NCBI GenBank assembly: GCA_016713105.1
Contig: JADJPS010000021.1
Coordinates: 310,001-374,000, forward strand
DNA: 64,000 bases
Reading direction: 5' to 3'
Source: Devosia sp.
GTDB taxonomy: Bacteria > Pseudomonadota > Alphaproteobacteria > Rhizobiales > Devosiaceae
Every line of letters starts with the position of its first letter. The stretch's first letter is position 1. The position numbers and the translations under genes were made by a program. The notes under the pieces are model-generated. The model saw nothing but the letters and a program-made list of their open reading frames with translations, was not told the origin of the DNA and searched no databases. Below, in pieces: positions 7,808 to 15,784 of the stretch.

Positions 7808-8764
7808 CTACGATCCGGAGAGGGCAGTGCGGGGCGCATCCACCAGCATGCTGAGGATCTGCGCCTCGCTGACGCCGCGCGCCCTGAGCTCGGGCAGGAA
7901 CGAGGACCACAGGTGGTCGTAGCCGCGTCCGCCGTTGCGGTGCATCTGCGACAGCCGGCAGGTATCGGTCGCGAGCGTGATCTTGCGCTCGTGGCCCATG
8001 CCGACGAGCGCGGCGACCCGCTCGGCCCGCACCGGATCGGGCGCCAGTTCGGTCCAGCCGACCATGTCGAATTCGCAATAGGCGCCGCGCGCCAGGATCG
8101 GCAGGTAGTAGGCGAGGTCGGTCTCGATATCGGGGTGCCAGTGCGCATCGCAGTGGCCGATGACCACGCGCGTCAGGTCGGCGCCGTGGCGCTCGAGCAC
8201 GTCGAGCTGGGCGTGGCCGCCCCGGCCGAGCGCCGCGTGGGTGGAGATCGCCACCCCGGTCCGCCGCTGCGCCCGGGCCGCAGCGATGAAGACGCGCTCC
8301 TCGGCTTCGCGCAGGCGATAGCCGGCGGGGTTCGCGACCGGTTCGTTGTGGCTCGCCAGTTCGCCGATCAGTCCGGCGCGGACACCCTCGGTACCGTCCT
8401 CGATCTCGCGCACGAAATAGTCGGCGATCTGGTCGATCGTGGCCGCCCGGACCCAATCGGGATAGGTGCTCTCGTCGTAAAAGGCGATGCCGCTGACGAT
8501 CTGCACGCCGGAGCGCTCGCTGATCTCGCGCAGCCGGACCGGATCGCGGCCGATGCCCACCGGAGTGAGCTCGATGATCGACCGCCCGCCCGCCCTGAGG
8601 AAGGCGCCGAGTTCATCGCTCACCAGCGCTGTATCGGTGACCCGGTTGTCGGCACGCCCCGAGTGCACGGAGATATCGCAGTAGAGGTGCTCGTGCGCGA
8701 GCGTGGGACCGAGCGCCGCGCCGTCGATCTCGCCGGTGACGGTAACGACGGTCCCCCTGCTCAT
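7808..8764 (-). CDS. Phosphotriesterase-family metal hydrolase (probable lactonase)
   Basis: 318 aa, PTE branch of the amidohydrolase superfamily. The first metal motif is AHEHLY (His24, His26). The bridging position appears to be Glu in GLIGELASH rather than a carbamylated Lys, as in several PTE homologs. Further ligands sit in STHAA, GHCDAH and LATDTCR. Such proteins often hydrolyse sugar lactones. In this operon, with two transaminases and two glycosidase-like proteins, a lactonase acting on an oxidised sugar is plausible but inferred. ATG at 8764 follows GGAG. It is 25 bp downstream of the class IV aminotransferase. Confidence 0.8.
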   Translation of the reverse strand: MSRGTVVTVTGEIDGAALGPTLAHEHLYCDISVHSGRADNRVTDTALVSDELGAFLRAGGRSIIELTPVGIGRDPVRLREISERSGVQIVSGIAFYDESTYPDWVRAATIDQIADYFVREIEDGTEGVRAGLIGELASHNEPVANPAGYRLREAEERVFIAAARAQRRTGVAISTHAALGRGGHAQLDVLERHGADLTRVVIGHCDAHWHPDIETDLAYYLPILARGAYCEFDMVGWTELAPDPVRAERVAALVGMGHERKITLATDTCRLSQMHRNGGRGYDHLWSSFLPELRARGVSEAQILSMLVDAPRTALSGS

Positions 8765-8789
8765 CTGCCGGCTCCGCTCGACCGTTCCC

Positions 8790-9701
8790 TCAGTTGATCT
8801 GCGCCTCGGCCTGGGCGACGATGTCCATGCCGACCAGTTCGCTCCAGGCCGCGAGCAGGCGCTTGGTGATCGGCCCGACCTTGCCGTCGCCGACCGGGAG
8901 GGTGTTGAACCTCGTCGCCGGCATGATGCAGTAGGGCGTCGAGGTGAAGAACATCTCGTCGGCGGTCGCGAGGTCATAGGGCTGCACCACCGTCTCCTCG
9001 GTCGGGATGCCGAGCTTCCTCGCCAGTTCGAGCACGGTGGCGCGGCTGACGCCGGCGAGGCAGTTGACGGTGCTGGGAGTCTTCAGCACGCCCTTGGAAA
9101 TGCAGAAGATGTTGCCGCCCTTGTTTTCGGCGACATGGCCGTTGAGGTCGAGGATGACGCTCTGTGCCGCGGGGTCGACCTGCTTGGCTTCCATCTCGGC
9201 CAGCGTATAGGCGAGCCGGCTGCGGTTCTTGATGCGCGGGTCGAGCGACTGGCTCGGCACCATGCGCGAGACCGGGGTCACGCCGTGGCAGCCGTCCTTG
9301 TAGAAGCGCGCCCAGGGCTTCAGATCCATGAACTGGGTGAAGATCATCACCGTCGCCTTGCCGACCTGCACGGTCGGGTCGGCGCCGGCAATGGCGAGGC
9401 CGCGCGAGATGTTGTGGACGATCCAGCAGTCTTCGTGCGCGGCGTAGTTGTCGAGATTGGCCTCGAACACGTCGAGCGTGGTGCGCAGCATCTCGGCGGC
9501 GCTCATCCCCGGATCGATCCGGGTCAGCTTGAGCGACAGGTAGAGCCGCTCGATATGCTGCTCGAGCTTGAACGGGATGTGCCGGAAGGTGCGGGTCGAT
9601 TCCGTCACCGTGTCGGCGAGCATGATGGCGCTGTCGAAGATCGAGATCTTCGCCTCGGCCTCGGGGACCATCCTGCCCGAGATATAGACCTGTCGTGCCA
9701 T
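8790..9701 (-). CDS. Class IV aminotransferase (IlvE/D-amino acid transaminase family)
   Basis: 303 aa fold-type IV PLP enzyme. The catalytic Lys is in SLDPRIKNRSRL. Other family landmarks are LDLNGHVAENKGGNIFCI and ATADEMFFTSTP. Members transaminate branched-chain amino acids, D-amino acids or 4-amino-4-deoxychorismate-like substrates. The neighbour upstream is a class III aminotransferase, so two different PLP folds sit in one operon, which suggests removal or exchange of amino groups on the pathway substrate. Its position in a sugar-degrading operon argues against a housekeeping ilvE role. Confidence 0.85.
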   Translation of the reverse strand: MARQVYISGRMVPEAEAKISIFDSAIMLADTVTESTRTFRHIPFKLEQHIERLYLSLKLTRIDPGMSAAEMLRTTLDVFEANLDNYAAHEDCWIVHNISRGLAIAGADPTVQVGKATVMIFTQFMDLKPWARFYKDGCHGVTPVSRMVPSQSLDPRIKNRSRLAYTLAEMEAKQVDPAAQSVILDLNGHVAENKGGNIFCISKGVLKTPSTVNCLAGVSRATVLELARKLGIPTEETVVQPYDLATADEMFFTSTPYCIMPATRFNTLPVGDGKVGPITKRLLAAWSELVGMDIVAQAEAQIN

Positions 9702-9716
9702 GTCGTCCCCCTGATG

Positions 9717-10184
9717 CTAGTCGATGGATAGCGTGATCGGCGTCGCCAGTTCGTGGACGATGCCGTCGTCGCCGGCATCGGCGCGCCACATCATCATGCC
9801 GAACTCGGCCGGGCGGTCGAGCACGGTGAGACCGGCATGCCAGACATTGCGGCCGATGCAGATGGCGTCCTCGGGACCGGCGACGAAGGCCCGGGCATTG
9901 GCCACATCGGGCGCACCGTCGGGCAGGGTGGGGGCGACCAGCACGATCCAGCGGCCCGCCTTCAGCGGCACGAAGCTCTGGGTCGAGTGCGGGTGTCGCT
10001 CGAGGCCGCCGATCGACACCGTCGGTCCGCTCGCGGGCCGCGGGCAGAGGATGGCGAACGCGTGGCGGCCGGGCGTGTCGCCCCTCTCCAGCACTTCGGG
10101 GACGTCGGTGAACTTGCCGTCCTTCGCCTTGAGCAGGGTCGCGAAGGGGGCGAGGGCCTCGGCAGTGAGCGGGGGCAGGGACAT
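9717..10184 (-). CDS. Ureidoglycolate lyase (AllA)-like protein
   Basis: 155 aa, close to the usual AllA length (about 160). The diagnostic core is present: LERHPHSTQSFVPL, a WIVLVAP strand, FVAGPEDAICIGRNVWHAGL and DRPAEFGMMMW. AllA opens ureidoglycolate to glyoxylate and urea, but no other allantoin gene is here. The neighbours are two transaminases and glycosidase-like proteins, so this member probably acts on another compound, perhaps a lactone, hemiaminal or 2-hydroxy-acid adduct. The fold assignment is good and the role unknown. It is 9 bp downstream of the class III aminotransferase. Confidence 0.72.
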   Translation of the reverse strand: MSLPPLTAEALAPFATLLKAKDGKFTDVPEVLERGDTPGRHAFAILCPRPASGPTVSIGGLERHPHSTQSFVPLKAGRWIVLVAPTLPDGAPDVANARAFVAGPEDAICIGRNVWHAGLTVLDRPAEFGMMMWRADAGDDGIVHELATPITLSID

Positions 10185-10193
10185 CGGGCTCTC

Positions 10194-11498
10194 TCAGTTG
10201 AGGCGGGAAAAGCCGCCATGGGCGATCGGGCCCTTGAGCAGCGTCTTGATATCGCGTCCGTCCTCGCACTCGCGGATCAGCGCGAAGACCGGCTCGAGCG
10301 CCTCGAAATAGCCATCGACGATCGCCGGGGTGTGCTCGGTGCAGGTGTAGACGCTGTTGCCGGCGAGATAGCCCTTCTCCAGCATCTCCTGGGTGATCAG
10401 CGTCTTGTAGGCGAGCCAGTTCGGACCCTTGATGCTGAAGGCGGTCAGCGCCGGTACGCCGGCGGTGGTGAGCGGCAGGCCGTACTTGTTCCCCAGCGCC
10501 TGCCAGCGCGCCGTGATGTCCCTGCCGGTCGCCGTGATCGTCTCCCAGGATTGCTCGCGGCCCATGACCTCGAGCGTGGCGAGCCCGGCGACCGAGCCGA
10601 TGCGTTCGGTCCAGAAGGTTGAGGAGATGAAGGTGTTCTGCGCCGCCTGCATGATGTCGCGCTTGCCCAGCACCGCGGTGACCGCATAGCCATTGCCCAG
10701 CGCCTTGCCGAACACCGCCATGTCGGGCTCGACGCCATAGATCTTGTGCAGGCCGCCATAGGCCTGGCGGAAGCCCGAGGTGCATTCGTCAAAGATGAGG
10801 ATCAGCCCGCGCTCGTCGGCCAGTTGCCGGACGCGGCGCAGGAAATCGCCCTCGGGCTCGTAGTTGCGCGACACCTCCATCTTGATGACGCCGATATCCT
10901 CGGTGCGCACCAGGTCTTCGAGGCGGTCGTAGTCGTTATAGGCAAAGGGAAAGACCGAGCCGCGCAGCGATTTCGGTACGCCGTTCGGGCTGAGGCCGGG
11001 GAGCAGGTGCCCGGCGAGCTTCTCCTCGTTGCCGAGGTTGGCGGCGAGATACCAGTCGTGCCAGCCGTGGTAGCCGCAGAGCGCCACGCCGTCGCGGCCC
11101 GAGGCGGCGCGGGCGATGCGGATGGAAATCGCGTTGGCCTCGCCGCCGGTGCGGGCGAAGCGGGCCATGTCGGCCCAGGGGTGGAGCGCGATCAGGCGCT
11201 GGGCGAGCTCGACTTCCTCGGGGGCGTTGAGGGTCGCCATGTTGCCCAGGTCGACCGTGCGCTTGACCGCCTCGTCCACTTCCGGCCGGCCGTAGCCGAG
11301 CGTGTTGCAGCCGATCCCCATGATCGACATGTCGGTGTATACTCGACCGTCGAGATCCCAGACCTGGCAGCCGGCGGCCCTGGAGAAATAGGCCGGCCAG
11401 AGGTCGGGCAGGAACATTTCGGGGCGCTTGGAGAGCAGCATGTTCCCCCCCGGAATGACGGTCTTGGCCACCTTCCAGAGGTCCTGCCCCTTGCCCAT
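10194..11498 (-). CDS. Class III aminotransferase (glutamate-1-semialdehyde aminomutase-like)
   Basis: 434 aa fold-type I PLP enzyme. Landmarks: RTGGEANAISIRIAR near residue 115, YHGWHDWY, the PLP-ring Asp in LIFDECTSGFR, and the Schiff-base Lys in VFGKALGNGY. The overall layout resembles HemL-type enzymes, but the location in a catabolic operon and wide divergence in the C-terminus argue against haem synthesis. Such HemL-like enzymes also act on amino sugars or amino-keto acids. It is the first gene of the 11498-4779 operon and starts 58 bp from an operator repeat shared with the divergent propeller gene. Confidence 0.86.
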   Translation of the reverse strand: MGKGQDLWKVAKTVIPGGNMLLSKRPEMFLPDLWPAYFSRAAGCQVWDLDGRVYTDMSIMGIGCNTLGYGRPEVDEAVKRTVDLGNMATLNAPEEVELAQRLIALHPWADMARFARTGGEANAISIRIARAASGRDGVALCGYHGWHDWYLAANLGNEEKLAGHLLPGLSPNGVPKSLRGSVFPFAYNDYDRLEDLVRTEDIGVIKMEVSRNYEPEGDFLRRVRQLADERGLILIFDECTSGFRQAYGGLHKIYGVEPDMAVFGKALGNGYAVTAVLGKRDIMQAAQNTFISSTFWTERIGSVAGLATLEVMGREQSWETITATGRDITARWQALGNKYGLPLTTAGVPALTAFSIKGPNWLAYKTLITQEMLEKGYLAGNSVYTCTEHTPAIVDGYFEALEPVFALIRECEDGRDIKTLLKGPIAHGGFSRLN

Positions 11499-11555
11499 GA
11501 AAACTATCCCCCTCGCGGCGGGAGATGCTCACCGCCATTGACGCAATGCTATATT

Positions 11556-11569
11556 GTTATAAGAATAAC
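11556..11569. promoter_or_regulatory. Operator site A of the island regulon
   Basis: Inverted repeat GTTAT-AAGA-ATAAC, perfect in its 5-bp arms, in the AT-rich gap between the divergent aminotransferase and propeller genes. Six further sites with the same layout occur at other promoters of this island. Probably bound by the GntR/LacI-type regulator at 33665-34660. Confidence 0.75.
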
Positions 11570-11618
11570 CCGATATCCGTCAAGCTTGCTAAGCCACTGA
11601 TCCGATGGAGTAAAGGTT

Positions 11619-12647
11619 ATGAGGGGCGCGCTGTGCTGGCACAAGGAGGCCGGGGCGAGGATCGCCGGCAGCCGCGATCTGGACCGCTCGAAAGTGCAGG
11701 CACCGTGCATAGCCCGGGCACCCGAGGGCGGTTATCGACTGTTCTACACCGCGGTTGGTCCCGGCAAGCCTTTTCCCGATTGTCAGGGCTATATCCTCAG
11801 CGCCGTGTCCGATGACGGGCTCGCCTTCCGGCCTGAGCCCGGGATCCGCGTCGCGCCCGATCCGGGGGTGGCGCAGATGTCGCTCCGCGTCCTGGCGCCG
11901 AGCCTGGTGCAGCTCCCCGGCGGGGGCTGGCGGATGTATTTCGAGGCGCGCGGTCCGGCCGACATCCCGACCGCGATCTGCAGCGCTCTCTCCGACGACC
12001 AGCTCGACTGGACCATCGAGCCGGGCATCCGGCTCGCGAGTGCGGGCGGCGTCGGGGCGCCGCGCTACCTGCCGCTAGGTGGGGGCAGGGGGCGGCTCCT
12101 CTGCTTCCGCTCCGACTACGGGCCGGGGGGACGGGCGGGCGGCGTGCGGATCGGCACGCCGGTGGTGAGTGCCCTGACCGAAGATGGCCTCGACTTCCGT
12201 TTCGAGCCGGGTTTGCGCCTTGCGGATCGCCAGGGCGAACTCGACAGCGCCGGCATCACCGCCGCCGAAGTGCTGCCGGGCCGGCCCTCGACGGTGTACT
12301 ACTCCGCCTGGCAGGACCGGCCGGCCGGCGTGCCCGCTCCGCCGCATCCCAGCCTGGACAGGGACGCGGTCGCGAGCGGCCTCAGCGCCGACTTCGCTGC
12401 CGCTTCGATCGCGGCCGACATGTCCGGTTACCGCTCGCGCATCCTCGAGGCCCGTTCGGACAATGGCGTCGACTGGTGGCCCGGGCACGTCGTCATCGAA
12501 GGCGATGGCTATGGCGGAGTGGAGATCGACGCCGTGCATGCCGAGGACATGTCGCTGATCGATCCCGGCGATGGACGCTGGCGCATGTACTATGCCGCCT
12601 GCGACGCCCAGGGCGTCTGGCGCATCGCCAGCGCCCTCGGCAGCTGA
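11619..12647 (+). CDS. Five-bladed beta-propeller glycosidase-like protein
   Basis: 342 aa, no signal peptide. Repeating units of the kind seen in GH43/GH32/GH130-type propellers are visible: GGYRLFYTAV, SDDGLAFRPEPGI, GGGWRMYFEARG, SDDQLDWTIEPGIRL, TEDGLDFRFEPGLRL, and DGRWRMYYAACD near the end. Catalytic residues cannot be assigned with confidence. It is probably a cytosolic glycoside hydrolase or phosphorylase. It stands alone downstream of operator site A, divergent from the six-gene operon that holds GH42, and likely shares its regulation. Exact family is uncertain. Confidence 0.65.
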   Translation: MRGALCWHKEAGARIAGSRDLDRSKVQAPCIARAPEGGYRLFYTAVGPGKPFPDCQGYILSAVSDDGLAFRPEPGIRVAPDPGVAQMSLRVLAPSLVQLPGGGWRMYFEARGPADIPTAICSALSDDQLDWTIEPGIRLASAGGVGAPRYLPLGGGRGRLLCFRSDYGPGGRAGGVRIGTPVVSALTEDGLDFRFEPGLRLADRQGELDSAGITAAEVLPGRPSTVYYSAWQDRPAGVPAPPHPSLDRDAVASGLSADFAAASIAADMSGYRSRILEARSDNGVDWWPGHVVIEGDGYGGVEIDAVHAEDMSLIDPGDGRWRMYYAACDAQGVWRIASALGS

Positions 12648-12704
12648 GGTCGCGGGTCCATCCTTGGCGCTGGAAGACCACCTCTCGGCACCGGCAGACG
12701 TCGG

Positions 12705-12826
12705 GACCGCCTTCTCCCCTTGCGGGAGAAGGTGCCCGAAGGGCGGATGAGGGGGTGTCTCCTGACCATCGCGGCCCCCTCATCCGGCGCTTCGCGCCAC
12801 CTTCTCCCGCAAGGGGAGAAGGGGTC
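12705..12826. repeat. Long imperfect palindromic intergenic repeat
   Basis: Two arms of about 51 bp (12705-12755 and 12775-12826) pair almost fully, around a roughly 20-bp centre. Inside each arm is a smaller hairpin CTCCC-(C)TTGC-GGGAG. It lies between convergent genes, where it may end both transcripts. A decayed relative is at 306-392. It encodes nothing and has no transposase, so it fits a dispersed palindromic element rather than an insertion sequence. The rest of the 12648-12871 gap shows nothing else. Confidence 0.8.
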
Positions 12827-12871
12827 GGAGCCTCCATTCGCAGTCGGTCGCCCTGGAGGCTTCCGCCGTCG

Positions 12872-13792
12872 CTACCTGTCCGGCAGCCACTCCGGATAGC
12901 GCTCCACAAGCCTGTCGCGGTATTGCGCGAAGATCGCCTCCGTCGTGCTCTCGTAGGGCGGCAGCAGGGCGAGCGGGAAGTCCGGCTCGCTCAGCTTGTG
13001 GATCGCCTTGTCGTAGGCGCCGTCGATGAAGCCGGTGCCCGCCGCGTCGAGCAGGGCGTGCAGCACGCCGCACAGCTCGCGATAAAGCTGGGCGAAGCGG
13101 ACGGCATCGCCGCTCGCCCCGGCCTCGAGATATTGCCGCGCCCGGGCCGGGTTGCTGGTCGAGATCGAGCCCAGCAACGCGCAGTCGCCGAGCGGGGCAC
13201 CGATATAGTAGCCCTGCTCGGTGAGGAAGTGCCTGAGCTGCGGGGCGTGCGTCATCAGCCCCGAGATCATGAACGGGTCGCCGCCGCCATACTTGGTGGC
13301 GACGAGGTTGGGGTGGCGCTCGGCGAGTTCGGCATAGTCGCGCGGGCGCACCAGCCGCCCCGAACGCATCAGGTTGTAGTGGAGGAACCGGCAATCCGGA
13401 AAGCTGTCGCAGATCTCGGCAAAGACGCGGCGCATCTCGGTATCGGAGGTCGCGGCCCAGTTGGGCAGCGAGAACTGGAAGGTGTCGATGCCGAGCGTGC
13501 GGCAGAAGGCGATGCGCTCGATCACGGTGGCGAGGGAGAGACTGACCACGCCGACCATCGGGGCCGCGCCGCCCGCCTCGCGCATGGTCTCGGCAAAGAC
13601 GGTCGCCACCTGCCGGAATGTCGCCTCGGTGACGGCGTAGCCCTCGCCGGCAGTGCCGAAGACATAGAGGTCCGGCAGGCCGGCGGCGACGAGGTTGCCG
13701 ATGGTACGGCGGAAGATCGGCTCGTCGAGGCTGCCATCGTCGCGCCAGGGCAGGCAGACGGTGCCGAGGACGGTGCGGGGATAGCGGCTCAT
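12872..13792 (-). CDS. DapA/NanA-family aldolase or dehydratase 1
   Basis: 306 aa class I aldolase of the dihydrodipicolinate synthase family. The Schiff-base Lys is in LVATKYGGG and the catalytic Tyr in FLHYNLM. The substrate loop FGTAGEGYAV replaces the usual GTTGE, so the carboxylate contact region is altered. There is no lysine-synthesis context; catabolic members cleave or dehydrate 2-keto sugar acids. It is translationally coupled to the gene upstream, whose stop overlaps its ATG by 4 bases. A second, distinct family member lies at 18922-19848. Expected product: pyruvate plus an aldehyde, or a dehydrated keto acid. Confidence 0.85.
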   Translation of the reverse strand: MSRYPRTVLGTVCLPWRDDGSLDEPIFRRTIGNLVAAGLPDLYVFGTAGEGYAVTEATFRQVATVFAETMREAGGAAPMVGVVSLSLATVIERIAFCRTLGIDTFQFSLPNWAATSDTEMRRVFAEICDSFPDCRFLHYNLMRSGRLVRPRDYAELAERHPNLVATKYGGGDPFMISGLMTHAPQLRHFLTEQGYYIGAPLGDCALLGSISTSNPARARQYLEAGASGDAVRFAQLYRELCGVLHALLDAAGTGFIDGAYDKAIHKLSEPDFPLALLPPYESTTEAIFAQYRDRLVERYPEWLPDR

Positions 13793-14496
13793 CGGGAGGC
13801 CTCATGAGCGAAATCGATCTGCACGCGGTCGACCTCGACATAGCCCTGGGCGATCGAAGAGGGCCAGATCGGGTAGTCGCGGCCGGCGCGCAGCCGGTGC
13901 GGATCGCCCGCGAGCGGCCCCATCGGCCGCGGCTTCACCGGGAAGCGCAGCAGGTGGATGTTGACATTGACGTTGCCGAGCACCGCGAGCAGCGGCTTTT
14001 CGCCATAGGTGTCGGTGCGGTCGTGGCGGGACCCTAGGCTCGTCCACTGGCTCGGCTCCGGCACGCAGACGACGGTCGTCTCCGTCCAGTCCGGGTTGAC
14101 GGCGATCGGCTGCCCGCTCAGCAGCCAGCCCGAGGTGATGCCGTCCTTCGACCCCTGCAGCAGCACAGGAAAGCCCGTGCCGGCCGCCTCGAGCTCGCCG
14201 CGGCAGCGCACGGTGATCCGCGCATCGGTGAAATCGGTCGGAAAGCCCCCGGCAATGAAGCGGTTGGCGCCGGCGACCTCGCGTAGCGCCTCTCCCGGCG
14301 CACCGCTTGTGGCCATCGCCATCAGCAGCTGCAGGTATCCCGCCCCCGGCGGGGCATGGTTATAGTCGACCCACCAGGGCCCCTGGCAGCGCACCGCGCC
14401 ATTCTCGATCGGCAGGCGGCCGGGCATGCTGTGGTTGTCGACCACCCGCATCCAGCCGCCGGGACCATCGTCGAAGTCTTCCACATAGCTCGTCAT
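13789..14496 (-). CDS. Hypothetical protein, possibly beta-sandwich
   Basis: 235 aa, not recognised. Aromatic- and Gly-rich, with segments such as GPGGWMRVVDNHSMPG, CQGPWWVDYNHAPPG, DARITVRCRGEL and NVNVNIHLLRFPV. The pattern of alternating hydrophobic strands and the early Trp cluster recall jelly-roll carbohydrate-binding or Concanavalin-like domains, but there is no signal peptide or catalytic motif I can name. It begins 33 bp from operator site B and overlaps the downstream aldolase gene by 4 bases, so the two are cotranscribed. A role in handling the island's sugar substrate is inference from position only. Confidence 0.7.
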   Translation of the reverse strand: MTSYVEDFDDGPGGWMRVVDNHSMPGRLPIENGAVRCQGPWWVDYNHAPPGAGYLQLLMAMATSGAPGEALREVAGANRFIAGGFPTDFTDARITVRCRGELEAAGTGFPVLLQGSKDGITSGWLLSGQPIAVNPDWTETTVVCVPEPSQWTSLGSRHDRTDTYGEKPLLAVLGNVNVNIHLLRFPVKPRPMGPLAGDPHRLRAGRDYPIWPSSIAQGYVEVDRVQIDFAHEASR

Positions 14497-14528
14497 GGCC
14501 GCCTCTTCGCGCTTGCTCGGAATATTAT

Positions 14529-14542
14529 CTTATCATTATAAC
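14529..14542. promoter_or_regulatory. Operator site B of the island regulon
   Basis: CTTAT-CATT-ATAAC, the same 5-4-5 layout as the other sites, with one arm mismatch. It sits exactly between divergent genes, 33 bp from each start codon, so one bound protein could control both. Confidence 0.7.
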
Positions 14543-14574
14543 AAGCGCAGAGTGTCAAGCTGCGGGGGCGCTGG

Positions 14575-15774
14575 GTGACCGAGAGGCATGCGATCATCAT
14601 CGGGGGCGGGGTCACCGGACTTTCCACCGCCTATCACCTCAAGCGCCTCGGCTATGGCGAGGTGACGCTGTTCGAAAAGGACGGTATCGGGGCCGGATCG
14701 AGCAGCCGGGCGGCCGGGATTTCGACCGGCCTGCTGTGGACCGAAACGGGCGTCCTCGCACGCAAGACCGCGCTCCGCCGCTTTCGCGAAATGAGCCGCG
14801 AACTCGACGGCTACACCTTTCACAACGAGCACGGGTGCCTGGGGCTGTTCAGTCCCGAACTCTGGCCGGGGCGCGAGGCGTTGCTGCCGCTCTATGACGC
14901 GTTCGATGTGCCCTACCAGGTGCTCTCTGCCGCCGAGATCAGGCGGCGCTGGCCCGCGCTCAATCCGCCGTCCGACCATCTGGGCGTGCTCGATCCCCTC
15001 GGCGGCTACAGCGAGCCACCGGAGTACCTCGCGGCTTTGACCCGCAGGGTCCTGCAACTCGGCGTCCGCCTCATCGAGGGGGCGACGGTGGATGAACTGG
15101 TGCTCGCCGGCGATCGGGTGACCGGCGTCGCCACGTCGCGCGGGGTGGTCACCGCCGATGCGGTGGTGGTCGCCAACTACGCCTGGATCCTGCCGCTGCT
15201 CGCCAGCGCGGGCATCGCGCTGCCGGCCAAGACCTTCGTCCACCAGCGCTATGTGACGCGACCGATGACCGTCCCATTTGTCGCCCCGCCGGTCAATGCC
15301 GATCCATTCGGGGGTTACGTCCGCCCGGCGGAGGGCAACCGCATCCTGATCGGGGCGGAGACGCCGGACCGGGACGACATGAAGGTCAAGCAGTTCGGTT
15401 TCAGGCTCGACGAGATCACCGACGACCCCGCCGTGCTGCCAGCGGTACTGGAGCGCTTCGGCGATTTCGTGCCGGCGCTCGAGGGCGTCGAGTGGGAGAG
15501 TCGCAAGGTGGGCCTGCTGTCCTTCTCCATGGATGGCGAGCCGATCCTGGGGCCATTCGGAAAGGTCGCCGGCCTGTTCGTCGGCGTCTGCTTCCATTCG
15601 GGCGGCTTCAGCTACAACCCGGCCTCCGGCTACTACCTCGCCGAGTTCGTCGCCAATGGCCGGACCTCGATCGATCTCGGCGCCTTCTCGCCGGACCGGT
15701 TCGGAGCCGCCGAGACCGCCGACTATCTCGCCTCCACCGTGCCGCAGCGGAATGCCGCGCGACGCCGCCACTGA
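14575..15774 (+). CDS. FAD-dependent oxidoreductase (DAO superfamily, sarcosine/glycine oxidase-like)
   Basis: 399 aa. The Rossmann motif AIIIGGGVTGLSTAYHL begins at residue 6, followed by GAGSSSRAAG, a usual flavin-contact stretch. The C-terminal half has DGEPILGPF and VCFHSGGFSYNPASG, the second flavin region. Members oxidise secondary or D-amino acids. Start is a GTG at 14575; an ATG alternative is not close by. It is followed at 10 bp by an amidohydrolase, forming a two-gene unit under operator site B. Substrate unknown; an N-substituted amino acid or amino sugar acid would suit the cluster. Confidence 0.83.
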   Translation: MTERHAIIIGGGVTGLSTAYHLKRLGYGEVTLFEKDGIGAGSSSRAAGISTGLLWTETGVLARKTALRRFREMSRELDGYTFHNEHGCLGLFSPELWPGREALLPLYDAFDVPYQVLSAAEIRRRWPALNPPSDHLGVLDPLGGYSEPPEYLAALTRRVLQLGVRLIEGATVDELVLAGDRVTGVATSRGVVTADAVVVANYAWILPLLASAGIALPAKTFVHQRYVTRPMTVPFVAPPVNADPFGGYVRPAEGNRILIGAETPDRDDMKVKQFGFRLDEITDDPAVLPAVLERFGDFVPALEGVEWESRKVGLLSFSMDGEPILGPFGKVAGLFVGVCFHSGGFSYNPASGYYLAEFVANGRTSIDLGAFSPDRFGAAETADYLASTVPQRNAARRRH

Positions 15775-15784
15775 GGGACCTGCC

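Noticed and set aside
8974..10785. Long minus-strand open frame across the aminotransferase genes
   Set aside because: Arg- and His-rich text without family motifs, out of frame with three well-supported genes; typical GC-driven shadow.
10194..11498. hemL (haem biosynthesis)
   Set aside because: Resembles glutamate-1-semialdehyde aminomutase in fold only; alphaproteobacteria make ALA by HemA synthase, and the gene is embedded in a catabolic operon.
12705..12826. Insertion sequence or CRISPR remnant
   Set aside because: No transposase, no regularly spaced repeats; the structure is a single palindrome with one decayed relative.
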